Positions 49,801 to 58,756 of a DNA stretch of 64,000 bases are shown piece after piece. This DNA comes from DSWT01 sp035420085 (GTDB lineage: Bacteria > Chloroflexota > Anaerolineae > B4-G1 > SLSP01), in the NCBI GenBank assembly GCA_035420085.1, contig DAOLUH010000010.1, forward strand, positions 56,557-120,556, given 5' to 3'. The notes under the pieces are model-generated. The model did not search any database. It had not been told where the DNA came from and was given only the letters and a program-made list of their open reading frames with translations. Position 1 is the first letter of the stretch. Each line of letters begins with the position of its first letter. Made by a program: the position numbers and the translations under genes.

Positions 49801-50183
49801 CCCTAGCAACGCAGTCGGCGCAGCGAGCATTGCTCACGTTAGAAGAAATCTTGCAATTGCCGTTGAACACAATTGTGCGCGACGCTTCCATACAACGCTT
49901 CGAGTATACATTTGAAGCCGTCTGGAAACTGCTCAAAGTTTACCTGGAATCTCAAGAAGGGATTGTCTGCACTTCTCCCAAAAGTTGCTTTCGGCACGCC
50001 TTGCGCGCCGGGCTGCTGTCTCTCGAACACACCGAGACATGTTTAACGATGACGGATGACCGCAATCTGACCTCACATACTTACATCGAAGCGATTGCGC
50101 AAACAATTTATGAAAAGTTACCCATTTATTATCAGGTGATGCGGGAACTGTTCGGCAAAATTCAGTATCCTTACGAGAATTGA
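49788..50183 (+). CDS. HEPN toxin of the HepT/HI0074 type
   Basis: This 131-residue helical HEPN protein has the RX4HXY motif (R92, H97, Y99 in DRNLTSHTY). In HepT toxins the Arg and His form the RNase site and the Tyr is AMPylated by MntA. The closest named family is the nucleotidyltransferase substrate-binding protein group. Overlap with the MntA gene and the matching motif pair make a toxin-antitoxin module likely. Its end lies 11 bases before the DUF1116 start. Confidence 0.85.
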   Translation: MEKLTLATQSAQRALLTLEEILQLPLNTIVRDASIQRFEYTFEAVWKLLKVYLESQEGIVCTSPKSCFRHALRAGLLSLEHTETCLTMTDDRNLTSHTYIEAIAQTIYEKLPIYYQVMRELFGKIQYPYEN

Positions 50184-50194
50184 GGAGAACAATC

Positions 50195-51589
50195 ATGGCG
50201 ATTCAAGACCTGTTCGGTCAACCTCTCAAAGCGGTCAATGTTGGATTGGAAAGCTTTGCGGAAAGTCTAAAAACGCAGAGTGTAGATGTCATTCACGTGG
50301 ATTGGCGTCCGCCGCTCGAAGGCTATGTCCCTCTGACACACACGCCCGACGGCATAGACATTGACGCCGCCAACGCCGAGGCCATATCGCGCATCCGCAG
50401 CGGGCGTCCCCTGCTCGTGGGGATAGGCGTCGCGCGCGACGTGATTCCGGGTTTGGGGGAACGGATGCTCCTGCACGCCGGGCCGCCCGTCACGTGGGAA
50501 CGCATGTGCGGGCCGATGCGCGGGGCGATCATCGGCGCTGCCGTCTACGAAGGTTGGGCTTCTTCTTATGAAGAAGCCGCGCAAATGGCCGCGACGGGCG
50601 AATTCACCTTCGCGCCGTGCCACCATTATCACGCCGTCGGGCCGATGGCGGGGATTGTGTCGCCCTCAATGCCGGTGTTCATCGTGCGCAACGAGACGTT
50701 CGGCAATCTCGCCTACGGGACACAGAATGAGGGCCTGGGCCGCGTGCTACGCTACGGCGCTTACGGCGACGAGGTGTTAGCGCGCCTCAAGTGGATGGAG
50801 ACAACGCTCTATCCGGCGCTCAAAGCCGTGCTCAAAGTCACGGGACCGATTGACCTGCGCAGCATCCTCGCCCAGGCGCTCCACATGGGTGACGAGGGCC
50901 ACAATCGCAATCGCGCCGCCACGTCGCTGCTCATCCGCCAGATCGCGCCGACGCTCATCCAGACCGCGACAAAGAAAGTTGCTACAGAAGTGCTCAAGTT
51001 CATTGACAGCAACGACCACTTTTTCCTCAATCTTTCGATGGCGGCGGTGAAGGCGATGCTGGAACCTGCCGAAGGCATTGCAGGCAGCACCATTGTCACG
51101 ACGATGGCGCGCAACGGGACGGATTTCGGCATTCGCGTGGCGGGGATGATGCCGCAGTGGTTCACCGCGCCCGCGCCCATCGTGCAAGGGCTGTGGCTGC
51201 CGGGCTTCTCGGAGAAGGACGCCAATCCCGACCTCGGCGATTCGGCGATCACGGAGACGGGCGGCGTGGGCGGCTTTGCGATGGCGGCGGCCCCGGCGAT
51301 TGTGCGCTTCGTCGGCGGGACATCGGCGTTGGCGTTGCAGGTGACGCAAGAGATGTACCAGATCACAGTCGGCGAACACGAGTTCTTCACCGTGCCCGCG
51401 CTCAACTTCCGGGGGACGCCGCTCGGCATCGACGTGCGCAAGGTGATGGCGACGGGCATCCTGCCGTTCATCAACACCGGCATCGCGCACAAGGAGCCGG
51501 GCGTCGGGATGGTCGGCGCGGGGCTGGTGCGCGCGCCGCGCCAATGCTTTGAGGGGGCGTTCAAACGAATCATGAATCATGATTCATGA
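50195..51589 (+). CDS. DUF1116 (AllG/YlbE-like) protein
   Basis: This 464-residue cytosolic protein belongs to the DUF1116 family. Motifs are DWRPPLEGYVPL, RMCGPMRGAIIGAAVYEGWA, TFAPCHHYHAVGPMAGIV and LHMGDEGHNRNRAAT, then TTMARNGTDFGIRVAG. The E. coli member AllG (YlbE) is a subunit of oxamate transcarbamylase together with FdrA. ATG 50195 follows GAGGAG. The last residues M-N-H-D-S and the stop are encoded by an ATGATTC palindrome, so the native C-terminus has been replaced. Confidence 0.85.
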   Translation: MAIQDLFGQPLKAVNVGLESFAESLKTQSVDVIHVDWRPPLEGYVPLTHTPDGIDIDAANAEAISRIRSGRPLLVGIGVARDVIPGLGERMLLHAGPPVTWERMCGPMRGAIIGAAVYEGWASSYEEAAQMAATGEFTFAPCHHYHAVGPMAGIVSPSMPVFIVRNETFGNLAYGTQNEGLGRVLRYGAYGDEVLARLKWMETTLYPALKAVLKVTGPIDLRSILAQALHMGDEGHNRNRAATSLLIRQIAPTLIQTATKKVATEVLKFIDSNDHFFLNLSMAAVKAMLEPAEGIAGSTIVTTMARNGTDFGIRVAGMMPQWFTAPAPIVQGLWLPGFSEKDANPDLGDSAITETGGVGGFAMAAAPAIVRFVGGTSALALQVTQEMYQITVGEHEFFTVPALNFRGTPLGIDVRKVMATGILPFINTGIAHKEPGVGMVGAGLVRAPRQCFEGAFKRIMNHDS

Positions 51590-51592
51590 TTC
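51567..51592. repeat. Perfect 26-base ATGATTC palindrome at the DUF1116 stop
   Basis: GAATCATGAATCA followed by its exact complement TGATTCATGATTC. It encodes the last residues and TGA of the DUF1116 protein and lies 15 bases before the next start. The same unit forms the element at 40879-40938. Confidence 0.92.
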
Positions 51593-51606
51593 AGAAAGGG
51601 GGAACG

Positions 51607-54168
51607 ATGAAAAGCAAGCGTGTGTTTGTGGTGCTGGCGCTGGCGCTAGGGCTATTGGGGGTCAGCATCGGGTATGCTCCATTACAACCAACCACAGCGA
51701 ACATTCCCCTCTCTCTCCCGCCAACTCATCCAGATGGTTTCACGGCGGATAATCCCGCCCCGCCGGCAACGCCGGTCAAGCTCATCTTCATCCATCACTC
51801 GACTGGCGAAAATTGGCTCAATGATGACAACGGCGGATTGGGCCTTGCTTTGCGCGATAACAACTACTTCGTCAGCGATACCAATTATGGTTGGGGGCCG
51901 GACAGCATCGGAGATCGCACAGATATTCCCAATTGGCCTGAGTGGTTCGTCGGCCCCAATGCGATCACCTACACGGCCGCGCTCTACACCGAGTACGGTC
52001 AAAATTCCTCCTACTCCCGTTTGGGCGTTGACCCTGGCGGCGAGAACCAGATTGTCATGTTCAAATCGTGTTTCCCCAATTCTGATCTCTCCGGCAATCC
52101 TACCGATCCGCCGTACAGCGAACCCAACGACTGGGAGCTTTCTGTCGGCAACGCCAAAGCCGTCTACAACGCCATTCGCATCTATTTTGCGGCGCATCAG
52201 GAGAAACTGTTCATCGTCATTGCCGCACCCCCACTGATGAGCAGCGCGACCTCGCCAGAGGCTGCCGCCAACGCGCGCGCCTTCAATACCTGGCTGCTCA
52301 ACGATTGGCTGGACGATTATCCACACAACAACGTCGCCGTGTTCGATTTCTACAATGTGTTGACCAGCAATGGCGGCAATGCGAACACCAACGATTATGA
52401 TCAACGCCCTATCGGCAATCATCACTATTGGAACGGGAGCGCCGTCACCCACACGCAAACCGTTGATAGCAACTACCTGGCCTATCCCACCAGCGACAGT
52501 CATCCAAGCGCCGCTGGCAACCAGAAAGCCACCGCCGAGTTCGTGCCACTGCTCAACGTTTATTACAACCGCTGGAAATCCGGCGCCGCGCCCACCCAGC
52601 CTACGCTCACTCTCACACAGCCCAACGGCGGGGAAAGCTGGCCCATCGGCGGGCAACGCGAGATTCGCTGGACGTGGACAGGGACGATAGCGCAGGTCAG
52701 CCTGGCCTACTCCACGGATGGCTTTGCGACTACGCAGCCGATTATCGCCAGCACGGATAATGACGGCAGTTATCTGTGGACGATTCCCGACGACGCCAGC
52801 ACAACCGCGCGGGTGCGCGTCGCCAGCGTCGTCAGCCCGACCCTCCGCGACGAGAGCAATGCCAATTTCACCATCTACGCGCCGGGGGTCATGGATAAGT
52901 TTATCTATTTGCCGCTGGTGTTACGAAATAACGCTCCGCCATCAGCCTCGACGATTCGCCCTTTCCCCGATACGACCAACGGGATCCACGTCTTCAACGA
53001 CCAGTTGGCGAATATGAGCGAGGAACAATTCCAGTTTGCCGCCACGCACTACGCCGGCACGCAGAAAATGACGCGCGACGATGCCGACCATTTGCGCACG
53101 TACAATCCCAATTTCGTCATCCTGCACTATCGGCTGGGATTGGGGCTAGGCTACCGGGGAATCGAAAACGGCTGTGAGCCTACTGGCGACTGGCTGGCTA
53201 TCATTGAGGGCAACGACTGGGTGCAAGAATGGCCCGGCGACGCGAACGTGGTGGAAGAATGGTTCTATCACTGGCCCGAAGCGAGCACGACCCACGTGCT
53301 GAACTGCGATTGGGGCTGGTATCTGATGAATCTCGACAACGCCGCATGGCGCGCATACTGGTCAGGCGAAATTTTGCGGCAATTCCAGGCCAATGCGGCG
53401 GACGGCCTCTTTGCCGACAGTTTCAGCGTCCCCAACTATCTGGGGTATGATCGCTACAATCCCAATTTGCCGGAAATAGATAACACTTTTGAGAGCCAGT
53501 GGACGACGCGCCTCAACAATTTTATGGCCTATATGCAGCAAGGCGACCTGGCCGCTTACCATTTCATCCCCAATGCCGGTTTTTGGGTCACCAGCCGCGA
53601 GACGACCAACTATGGGCTGGCCGATGGCGTTATGCTCGAAGGTTTTGGCGGATGGGGATATGGCAACTATTTCGATCTGGCCGATTGGCAATTGCAGATG
53701 GATCGCATTTTGGGATTGGTCAACCAAGACAAGATCATTTTGGCGCAACAATACATCAACGCCGAGGATGTGAACGACCGGATGTTTCTACTCGGCAGCT
53801 ATTTGTTGATCAAGGGACGCTACACATATCTCAACTTCGACCTCGACCTGGACCCGGAATGGTTCCCCGAATACAGTATCCCGATTGGCAGTCCTGTCGG
53901 CGGAATCCCGGCCAACATCGCCGCGTTGTGGAACGCCGGCTGGGGCGTCTACACCCGCGCGTACAGCAACGGGCGCGTGCTGGTCAACCCCACCGCCACG
54001 ACCCAGACCGTCGCCCTGGGACAAACCTATTATCGCGCCACGCCGAACGGCGGCGGCTTTGTTCCCGCCGATGGCGACGTTTCGGCCTGGACGGTGAGCT
54101 ACACGCCCGTGACCAGCGTGGAACTGGCGCCGAACCGGGGCGCGGTGTTGCTCAACGCCGCGCCATAA
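51607..54168 (+). CDS. Secreted SGNH-like / Ig-like / putative glycoside hydrolase fusion
   Basis: This 853-residue protein has a signal peptide (1-31) and an SGNH-hydrolase-like domain (about 55-320) with S65 (IFIHHSTGENW) and D297/H299 (SDSHPSAAGN). An Ig-like domain (about 335-428, PNGGESWPIGGQREIRW), the tail-like motif FIYLPLVLRNN (432-442) and a TIM-barrel-like putative glycoside hydrolase region (about 450-853) follow. That last region resembles hypothetical glycosyl hydrolase families, with acidic candidates in LFADSFSVPNY. The motif YLPLVLRN is normally at the very end of secreted proteins of this group. Its internal place suggests fusion of two genes. AAGGGGGAA precedes the ATG. Confidence 0.75.
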   Translation: MKSKRVFVVLALALGLLGVSIGYAPLQPTTANIPLSLPPTHPDGFTADNPAPPATPVKLIFIHHSTGENWLNDDNGGLGLALRDNNYFVSDTNYGWGPDSIGDRTDIPNWPEWFVGPNAITYTAALYTEYGQNSSYSRLGVDPGGENQIVMFKSCFPNSDLSGNPTDPPYSEPNDWELSVGNAKAVYNAIRIYFAAHQEKLFIVIAAPPLMSSATSPEAAANARAFNTWLLNDWLDDYPHNNVAVFDFYNVLTSNGGNANTNDYDQRPIGNHHYWNGSAVTHTQTVDSNYLAYPTSDSHPSAAGNQKATAEFVPLLNVYYNRWKSGAAPTQPTLTLTQPNGGESWPIGGQREIRWTWTGTIAQVSLAYSTDGFATTQPIIASTDNDGSYLWTIPDDASTTARVRVASVVSPTLRDESNANFTIYAPGVMDKFIYLPLVLRNNAPPSASTIRPFPDTTNGIHVFNDQLANMSEEQFQFAATHYAGTQKMTRDDADHLRTYNPNFVILHYRLGLGLGYRGIENGCEPTGDWLAIIEGNDWVQEWPGDANVVEEWFYHWPEASTTHVLNCDWGWYLMNLDNAAWRAYWSGEILRQFQANAADGLFADSFSVPNYLGYDRYNPNLPEIDNTFESQWTTRLNNFMAYMQQGDLAAYHFIPNAGFWVTSRETTNYGLADGVMLEGFGGWGYGNYFDLADWQLQMDRILGLVNQDKIILAQQYINAEDVNDRMFLLGSYLLIKGRYTYLNFDLDLDPEWFPEYSIPIGSPVGGIPANIAALWNAGWGVYTRAYSNGRVLVNPTATTQTVALGQTYYRATPNGGGFVPADGDVSAWTVSYTPVTSVELAPNRGAVLLNAAP

Positions 54169-54210
54169 CTCACGGATGAGAAAATCCGCCAGATCTGCCG
54201 GACAACGACA

Positions 54211-54633
54211 ATGACAATTCACTTGACGCCCGCTCGTCTTATATACCGCAAGCCGCTGCGTAGTTTCTGGACGCTCCTGGGCTTTGGCGTGTTGATCGCC
54301 ATCGTCCCGTTGATTTTGCTGTACGTCTTCGGCTTTTCGGCCAAGACGACCGAGGAATATGCTTGTGTGCTGCGCACGGTGGAACGCAGCGAGGATATCA
54401 TCGTCATCACTGGCGAACCACTCAAGCCGGGGTTCTTCGCGTGGACATTGTACTTCGAGAGCAGCGGCGGCCTGCGACAGGGGAACTTCTCCACCACCCT
54501 CTCCGGACCCAGAGGCCGCGCGCGAATTCAGGCGCAGTTCTATCGCACGCCCGTCGGCGAAACGTTGGGAATATGGCTCAAAAAGGGACGCGAGGAAATA
54601 ACGATTTACAACGGGAGTTATCCGTGCGATTAG
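54211..54633 (+). CDS. Single-pass membrane protein, Coa1-like by weak resemblance
   Basis: This 140-residue protein has one membrane helix (about 20-42, LLGFGVLIAIVPLILLYVFG) and a beta-rich C-terminal domain (about 50-140). The end GRARIQAQFYRTPVGETLGI resembles the cytochrome oxidase assembly factor Coa1-like fold, but only in outline. The ribosome-binding site is weak. It sits between two SGNH-type secreted protein genes on the same strand. No function is claimed. Confidence 0.5.
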   Translation: MTIHLTPARLIYRKPLRSFWTLLGFGVLIAIVPLILLYVFGFSAKTTEEYACVLRTVERSEDIIVITGEPLKPGFFAWTLYFESSGGLRQGNFSTTLSGPRGRARIQAQFYRTPVGETLGIWLKKGREEITIYNGSYPCD

Positions 54634-54653
54634 CCAGTTAAGGAGGATTTTCA

Positions 54654-56366
54654 ATGAAACGCATCGCTTGTGTTCTGTGTGTCGGTGCAATTCTGTTAAC
54701 GATGGCGAAATTTGTCACCGCCACTCCCCTACTCCCCCACTCCCCCACTCTCCCCCTCCCCCTCTCCGACGCCCCGCCCACCGCGCCCGTCAAACTCATC
54801 TTCATCCACCACTCCACTGGCGGGAACTGGCTGGCTGATCCCAACGACAGTCAGCCCTGGGGCGGCCTGGGCAAAGCATTGATGAAGAACAACTACTTCG
54901 TCAGCGCGACGAATTACGGCTGGGGGCCGGATGGCATCGGCGACCGGACGGACATCCCAAACTGGCCGGAATGGTTCGTCGGCCCCAACCGCGATGTCTA
55001 CCTGAACGCGCTCTACAACGAAAGCGGGCAGAACGTGGGCGACTTCGGCGATTGGTCGCGGCTGGCGCGCGACCCTGGCGGCGAGAATGTTATCATTATG
55101 TTCAAATCATGCTTCCCCAACTCCGATCTGTACGGTAATCCAGACGATCCGCCCCTTGCTGAACCGAATGATTACGATTATACCGTCGCCAACGCCAAGG
55201 CCGTCTATAACGCGCTGCTCGGTTACTTTGAAACGCGGCAGGATAAGCTCTTCGTCGTCATCACCGCGCCGCCGCTGCTGAAAAGCGACACCTCCCGCGA
55301 CCGCGCCGCCAACGCGCGCGCCTTCAACAATTGGCTGGTGAACGACTGGCTGGCTGATTACCCTTACGCCAATGTCGCCGTCTTCGACTACTACAACGTG
55401 CTCACCGCTCCGGCTAACCATCACCGCTGGAACGGCAGCGAGATTGAGCACATCCTGGCGACAAATAACAATTTCTCCGCCTATCCAAGCGGCGACAGCC
55501 ACCCCTCGACAGAAGGCCACACCAAAGCCACCACCGAGTTCGTACCGCTGCTCAACGTCTTCTACAACCGCTGGCAGGCTGCCGGGCCGGTCGCGCCGCC
55601 GCCGCCCGCCGAACCGGCGACCGTTGAGGCAACGGAAGTCGCGCCAGAGCCAACCATCAAACCGTCAGTCGGCAGCAGTGGCTTGATTGACGATTTCGAG
55701 GGCGATCTGGAATGGTACGCCGATCCCGGCGACAATGCGACCATCACATGCGATACAGACGGCAATGCGCACGGTGGCGCCGCAGCCCTGCGGATGACGT
55801 ACAGCATCCCGGCGAACAGTTGGGGCGGCTGTGGCAGGTATTACGACGCAACACAGGATTGGAGCGCCGGCGACGGTCTCACCCTCTGGCTGCGCACCGA
55901 TACGCCCGGTCTGTGGACCACGCTCACGCTCTACTCCGGCCCCGCCGACGCGGCTACCCCATTCGAGTTTGGCTTCGAGGTGACAACCGACTGGAACTCC
56001 ATTTTCATCCCCTGGACCGATTTCGCGCGCGCCTCGTGGGCCGACGAAGGCGGATTGACAACCCTGGACCCAACGCGCATCAACAACATCGCGCTCAGCC
56101 TGGGGGAGGGCAAAGGCAATCTCTGGGTAGACGACGTCGCCCGTTACAGCGGCGCAACGCCGCCCTCCGAACCACCCGCGTCGGAACAGCCCACAGAAGC
56201 GCCCACTATCGAAAAACGGCCTACCGAAGCGCAACCGTCCGAACCGACGCCGGAACCTACGGAGGCTCCGCGCGGTCGTGGGGGCTTGTGCGCCTCGGCG
56301 CCGCTGGCGCTGATGCTGCTCGCGGTAGGTCTCGTGCGCGAACGCTCCATGCGGAACGCCAAGTGA
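54654..56366 (+). CDS. Secreted SGNH-like protein with carbohydrate-binding domain
   Basis: This 570-residue paralogue of the previous SGNH protein has a signal peptide (about 1-24), a Pro/Leu/Ser linker (25-42) and an SGNH-like domain (about 45-310) with S54 (IFIHHSTGGNW) and a matching GDSHPSTEGH. A CBM11/CIA30-like domain (about 340-505, LIDDFEGDLEWYADPG) follows, then a Pro/Glu/Thr linker and a C-terminal hydrophobic anchor (LCASAPLALMLLAVGLV) with basic end. It should act on a surface or extracellular glycan ester. AAGGAGG precedes the ATG. The stop overlaps the next start (GTGA). The linker DNA is a CCCCACTCC low-complexity run. Confidence 0.78.
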   Translation: MKRIACVLCVGAILLTMAKFVTATPLLPHSPTLPLPLSDAPPTAPVKLIFIHHSTGGNWLADPNDSQPWGGLGKALMKNNYFVSATNYGWGPDGIGDRTDIPNWPEWFVGPNRDVYLNALYNESGQNVGDFGDWSRLARDPGGENVIIMFKSCFPNSDLYGNPDDPPLAEPNDYDYTVANAKAVYNALLGYFETRQDKLFVVITAPPLLKSDTSRDRAANARAFNNWLVNDWLADYPYANVAVFDYYNVLTAPANHHRWNGSEIEHILATNNNFSAYPSGDSHPSTEGHTKATTEFVPLLNVFYNRWQAAGPVAPPPPAEPATVEATEVAPEPTIKPSVGSSGLIDDFEGDLEWYADPGDNATITCDTDGNAHGGAAALRMTYSIPANSWGGCGRYYDATQDWSAGDGLTLWLRTDTPGLWTTLTLYSGPADAATPFEFGFEVTTDWNSIFIPWTDFARASWADEGGLTTLDPTRINNIALSLGEGKGNLWVDDVARYSGATPPSEPPASEQPTEAPTIEKRPTEAQPSEPTPEPTEAPRGRGGLCASAPLALMLLAVGLVRERSMRNAK

Positions 56367-57802
56367 AGCGATTCCTGACGGGGATTTCGAGTGTTGTGCT
56401 GCTCAGCAGCGTGCTCGCGTGTGGTACGCTGCAACCGGCAACGCCCGTCGCCACAACAGAAGCGCCTTTGCCAGTAGCGACCCAGGCATCCATCACACCT
56501 TCAGCCGCTCCGCCGCCATCCAGCGACCTGGTCGCTGTAGACGATTTCACCTACCTGGGCGCGTTCCGCCTGCCCGGCGGGGATGAGCCGCCGCAAACTT
56601 TCGCCTACGGCGGCAACGCGATGACGTTCAACCCGGATCACGGCACGCTGTTCGTGATGGGGCACGACCGCGTCGCCTACGGCGCTGCGCCCGACGGCAA
56701 TCAAGTCGCCGAGATCAGCATCCCTGCGCCGGTTAACTCGCGCAACCTGGACGACTTGCCTTACGCGGAGTTCCGGCAAAATTTCCACAACGTCGCCGCC
56801 GGATACTTCACCGAGCTTGAGGAAATCCCCAAAGTGGGACTGCAATATCTGAATCACCCGGCGACCGGCCCCAAAATTCACCTGGCGTGGGGGCAACATT
56901 TACAGCCCGACAACGCGCCCTCACACGGTTGGTTCAGCGCCGATCTCGCCCATCCCGATTTCCAGGGGACGTGGTTCATCGGCCAGCAAAACCTCTACAG
57001 CACCAACGGTTACATGTTTGACATTCCCACCGATTGGGCTGATACTTACGCGCACGGACGCTATCTCGCCACCGGGCGGATGCGCGACGGCGGACAGGGC
57101 GGGATGGGGCCGGCGCTCTTCGCCTACCGGCCCTGGCTGGATGATGGCGCTCCGCCAGCACCGGGGACGCATCTGCCGGAGACGACATTGTTGCTCTACG
57201 AAAATGCATACAACACCGGAAATATCGAGCGCGCAATGAACGGCTACCAACACCCCGATGAATGGGAAGGCGGCGCGTGGCTCACGACCGCATCCGGCAA
57301 AGCGGCGGTGCTCTTCGCCGGCACCAAAAGCACGGGGACAAAGTATTGGTACGGCTTCATCCATCCTGCCGGACCGGAGCTGGCCTGCGTGGATGCGCAC
57401 GTAACCGATTTTGTGACGTGCCGCATCGCAACGGGCGCGCCATGTCCGCCGCAAGACTTCGAGGGCTGTTGCAACGAGGAGGCGGGCAATTGCGTGAGTC
57501 TGCGCGGCTGGTGGAGCACCCGCTTTGACGCGCAATTCATCCTCTATGATCCGGCGCAACTGGCGCAAGTGGCGGCGGGGCAATTGGAATCCTGGGCGCC
57601 GCAGCCCTACGCCGTTATTGACATTGACGAACATCTGTATCTCAATCCCCCTGAATGGGATCGGATGATGCTTGGGTGGGGCGCGCAACGCCGTTATCGC
57701 ATCGGTGATGTGACATTTGACCGTAGCAATGGCCGGCTTTACGTGCTAGAATTATATGCCGATGGAGCGAAACCCGTCGTGCATGTGTGGCGCATACAGT
57801 GA
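56363..57802 (+). CDS. Secreted lipoprotein, beta-propeller-like, unrecognised
   Basis: This 479-residue protein starts at GTG 56363, overlapping the SGNH gene stop by 4 bases. The N-terminus VKRFLTGISSVVLLSSVLAC is a lipoprotein signal with the lipid-modified Cys at 20, followed by a Thr/Pro-rich linker (about 22-55). The mature part repeats aromatic-glycine strands such as FTYLGAFRLPG and WFIGQQNLYSTNGYMF, suggesting a beta-propeller. Six cysteines cluster near AGPCPPQDFEGCCNEEAGNC-like sequence. I do not recognise the family. Coupling to the SGNH protein suggests a glycan-related surface role. Confidence 0.65.
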   Translation: MKRFLTGISSVVLLSSVLACGTLQPATPVATTEAPLPVATQASITPSAAPPPSSDLVAVDDFTYLGAFRLPGGDEPPQTFAYGGNAMTFNPDHGTLFVMGHDRVAYGAAPDGNQVAEISIPAPVNSRNLDDLPYAEFRQNFHNVAAGYFTELEEIPKVGLQYLNHPATGPKIHLAWGQHLQPDNAPSHGWFSADLAHPDFQGTWFIGQQNLYSTNGYMFDIPTDWADTYAHGRYLATGRMRDGGQGGMGPALFAYRPWLDDGAPPAPGTHLPETTLLLYENAYNTGNIERAMNGYQHPDEWEGGAWLTTASGKAAVLFAGTKSTGTKYWYGFIHPAGPELACVDAHVTDFVTCRIATGAPCPPQDFEGCCNEEAGNCVSLRGWWSTRFDAQFILYDPAQLAQVAAGQLESWAPQPYAVIDIDEHLYLNPPEWDRMMLGWGAQRRYRIGDVTFDRSNGRLYVLELYADGAKPVVHVWRIQ

Positions 57803-57840
57803 AGCAATCGTACATCACCTGAGAAAAGGAGCATGATGAG

Positions 57841-58653
57841 ATGACAGCTTTTCACAAATCTCCATTTCCAGGCATGGATCCCTATCTCGAAGGCGACTTG
57901 TGGCAGGAGTTTCACGACCGGCTTGCCAACCAGATTAGCGCGCAACTGCTGCTGCTCCTCCCGCCGCGCTATGTGGCGTTGCTGGAAAAACGCTATGTGA
58001 TCGAAGACGCCGGCATTGACCTGGTCGTTGTGCCCGGTCATCGCATCATTTACCCGGATGTGCATGTCGTGCATACGGTGCGCGAAACAGCCACGCTGCT
58101 AGATACAGCGGTAGAAGTGACGCCGCGCGTGCGGCTGGTCAGCCATGTGCCCGAAGAACTCCCGCAGTTGAGCATCGAAATCCGCGATATTGCCAAACGG
58201 CGATTGGTCACGGTGATCGAAATCCTCTCCCCGGCCAACAAACACGGCAAAGGACTGGACCAATATCTGGAACGGCGCAACGACTTGTTGAAAACCGCCA
58301 CGCACTTGCTGGAAATTGACTTGCTGCGCGGCGGCGAACGCCTTCCACTGTACGGCGGCGAATTGCCCCCGGCAATGTACTACATCTACCTGAGCCGTTT
58401 CACCCAACGCCCGTATACCGACGTATGGCCGATCCAACTGCGCGAGCGGCTGCCTGCCGTTCCCGTGCCGCTTCTGCCGCCAGACGAGGACGTGGTCTTG
58501 AATTTGCAGGCGGCGATAGATGCGTGTTTCCAACTGGTAGGCTATCAACGGCTGCTGGATTACACGCAAGCCCCGCCGCCCCCGCCGCTTTCCCCCGAAG
58601 ATACAGAATGGATGCGACGCGAGGTTTTGCCCGAATCAAATCAGCGAATCTGA
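57841..58653 (+). CDS. DUF4058 family protein
   Basis: This 270-residue protein opens with the DUF4058 hallmark KSPFPGMDPYLEGDLWQEFH. It has RLVTVIEILSPANKHGKGLD, an acidic/lysine strand pattern that recalls a nuclease-like core, though that is only suggestive. The family is common in cyanobacteria and Chloroflexota and uncharacterised. AAAAGGAG lies 9 bases before the ATG. The last residues N-Q-R-I and stop come from the AATCAGCGAATC-type repeat that follows. Confidence 0.8.
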   Translation: MTAFHKSPFPGMDPYLEGDLWQEFHDRLANQISAQLLLLLPPRYVALLEKRYVIEDAGIDLVVVPGHRIIYPDVHVVHTVRETATLLDTAVEVTPRVRLVSHVPEELPQLSIEIRDIAKRRLVTVIEILSPANKHGKGLDQYLERRNDLLKTATHLLEIDLLRGGERLPLYGGELPPAMYYIYLSRFTQRPYTDVWPIQLRERLPAVPVPLLPPDEDVVLNLQAAIDACFQLVGYQRLLDYTQAPPPPPLSPEDTEWMRREVLPESNQRI

Positions 58654-58728
58654 AAATCGGCAAATCGGCGAGTCAGCGAGTCAGCGAGTCAAACTTGCAG
58701 ATTTTGAGATTTGCAGATTTTGAGATTT
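58633..58728. repeat. GAATC/GCGAGTCA tandem element after the DUF4058 gene
   Basis: Tandem units AAATCGGCAAATCGGCGAG and GTCAGCGAGTCAGCGAGTC are followed by two copies of TTGCAGATTTTGAGAT. It starts inside the last codons of the DUF4058 gene and ends just before the cyclase ribosome-binding site (AGGAGG). Confidence 0.85.
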
Positions 58729-58756
58729 ATCAATTCAATCTCAGGAGGCTTTAACT

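Noticed and set aside
55712..56362. Upstream extension of the lipoprotein frame
   Set aside because: It would overlap the SGNH gene by 650 bases and encode Arg-rich sequence; the GTG at 56363 starts a clear lipoprotein signal.
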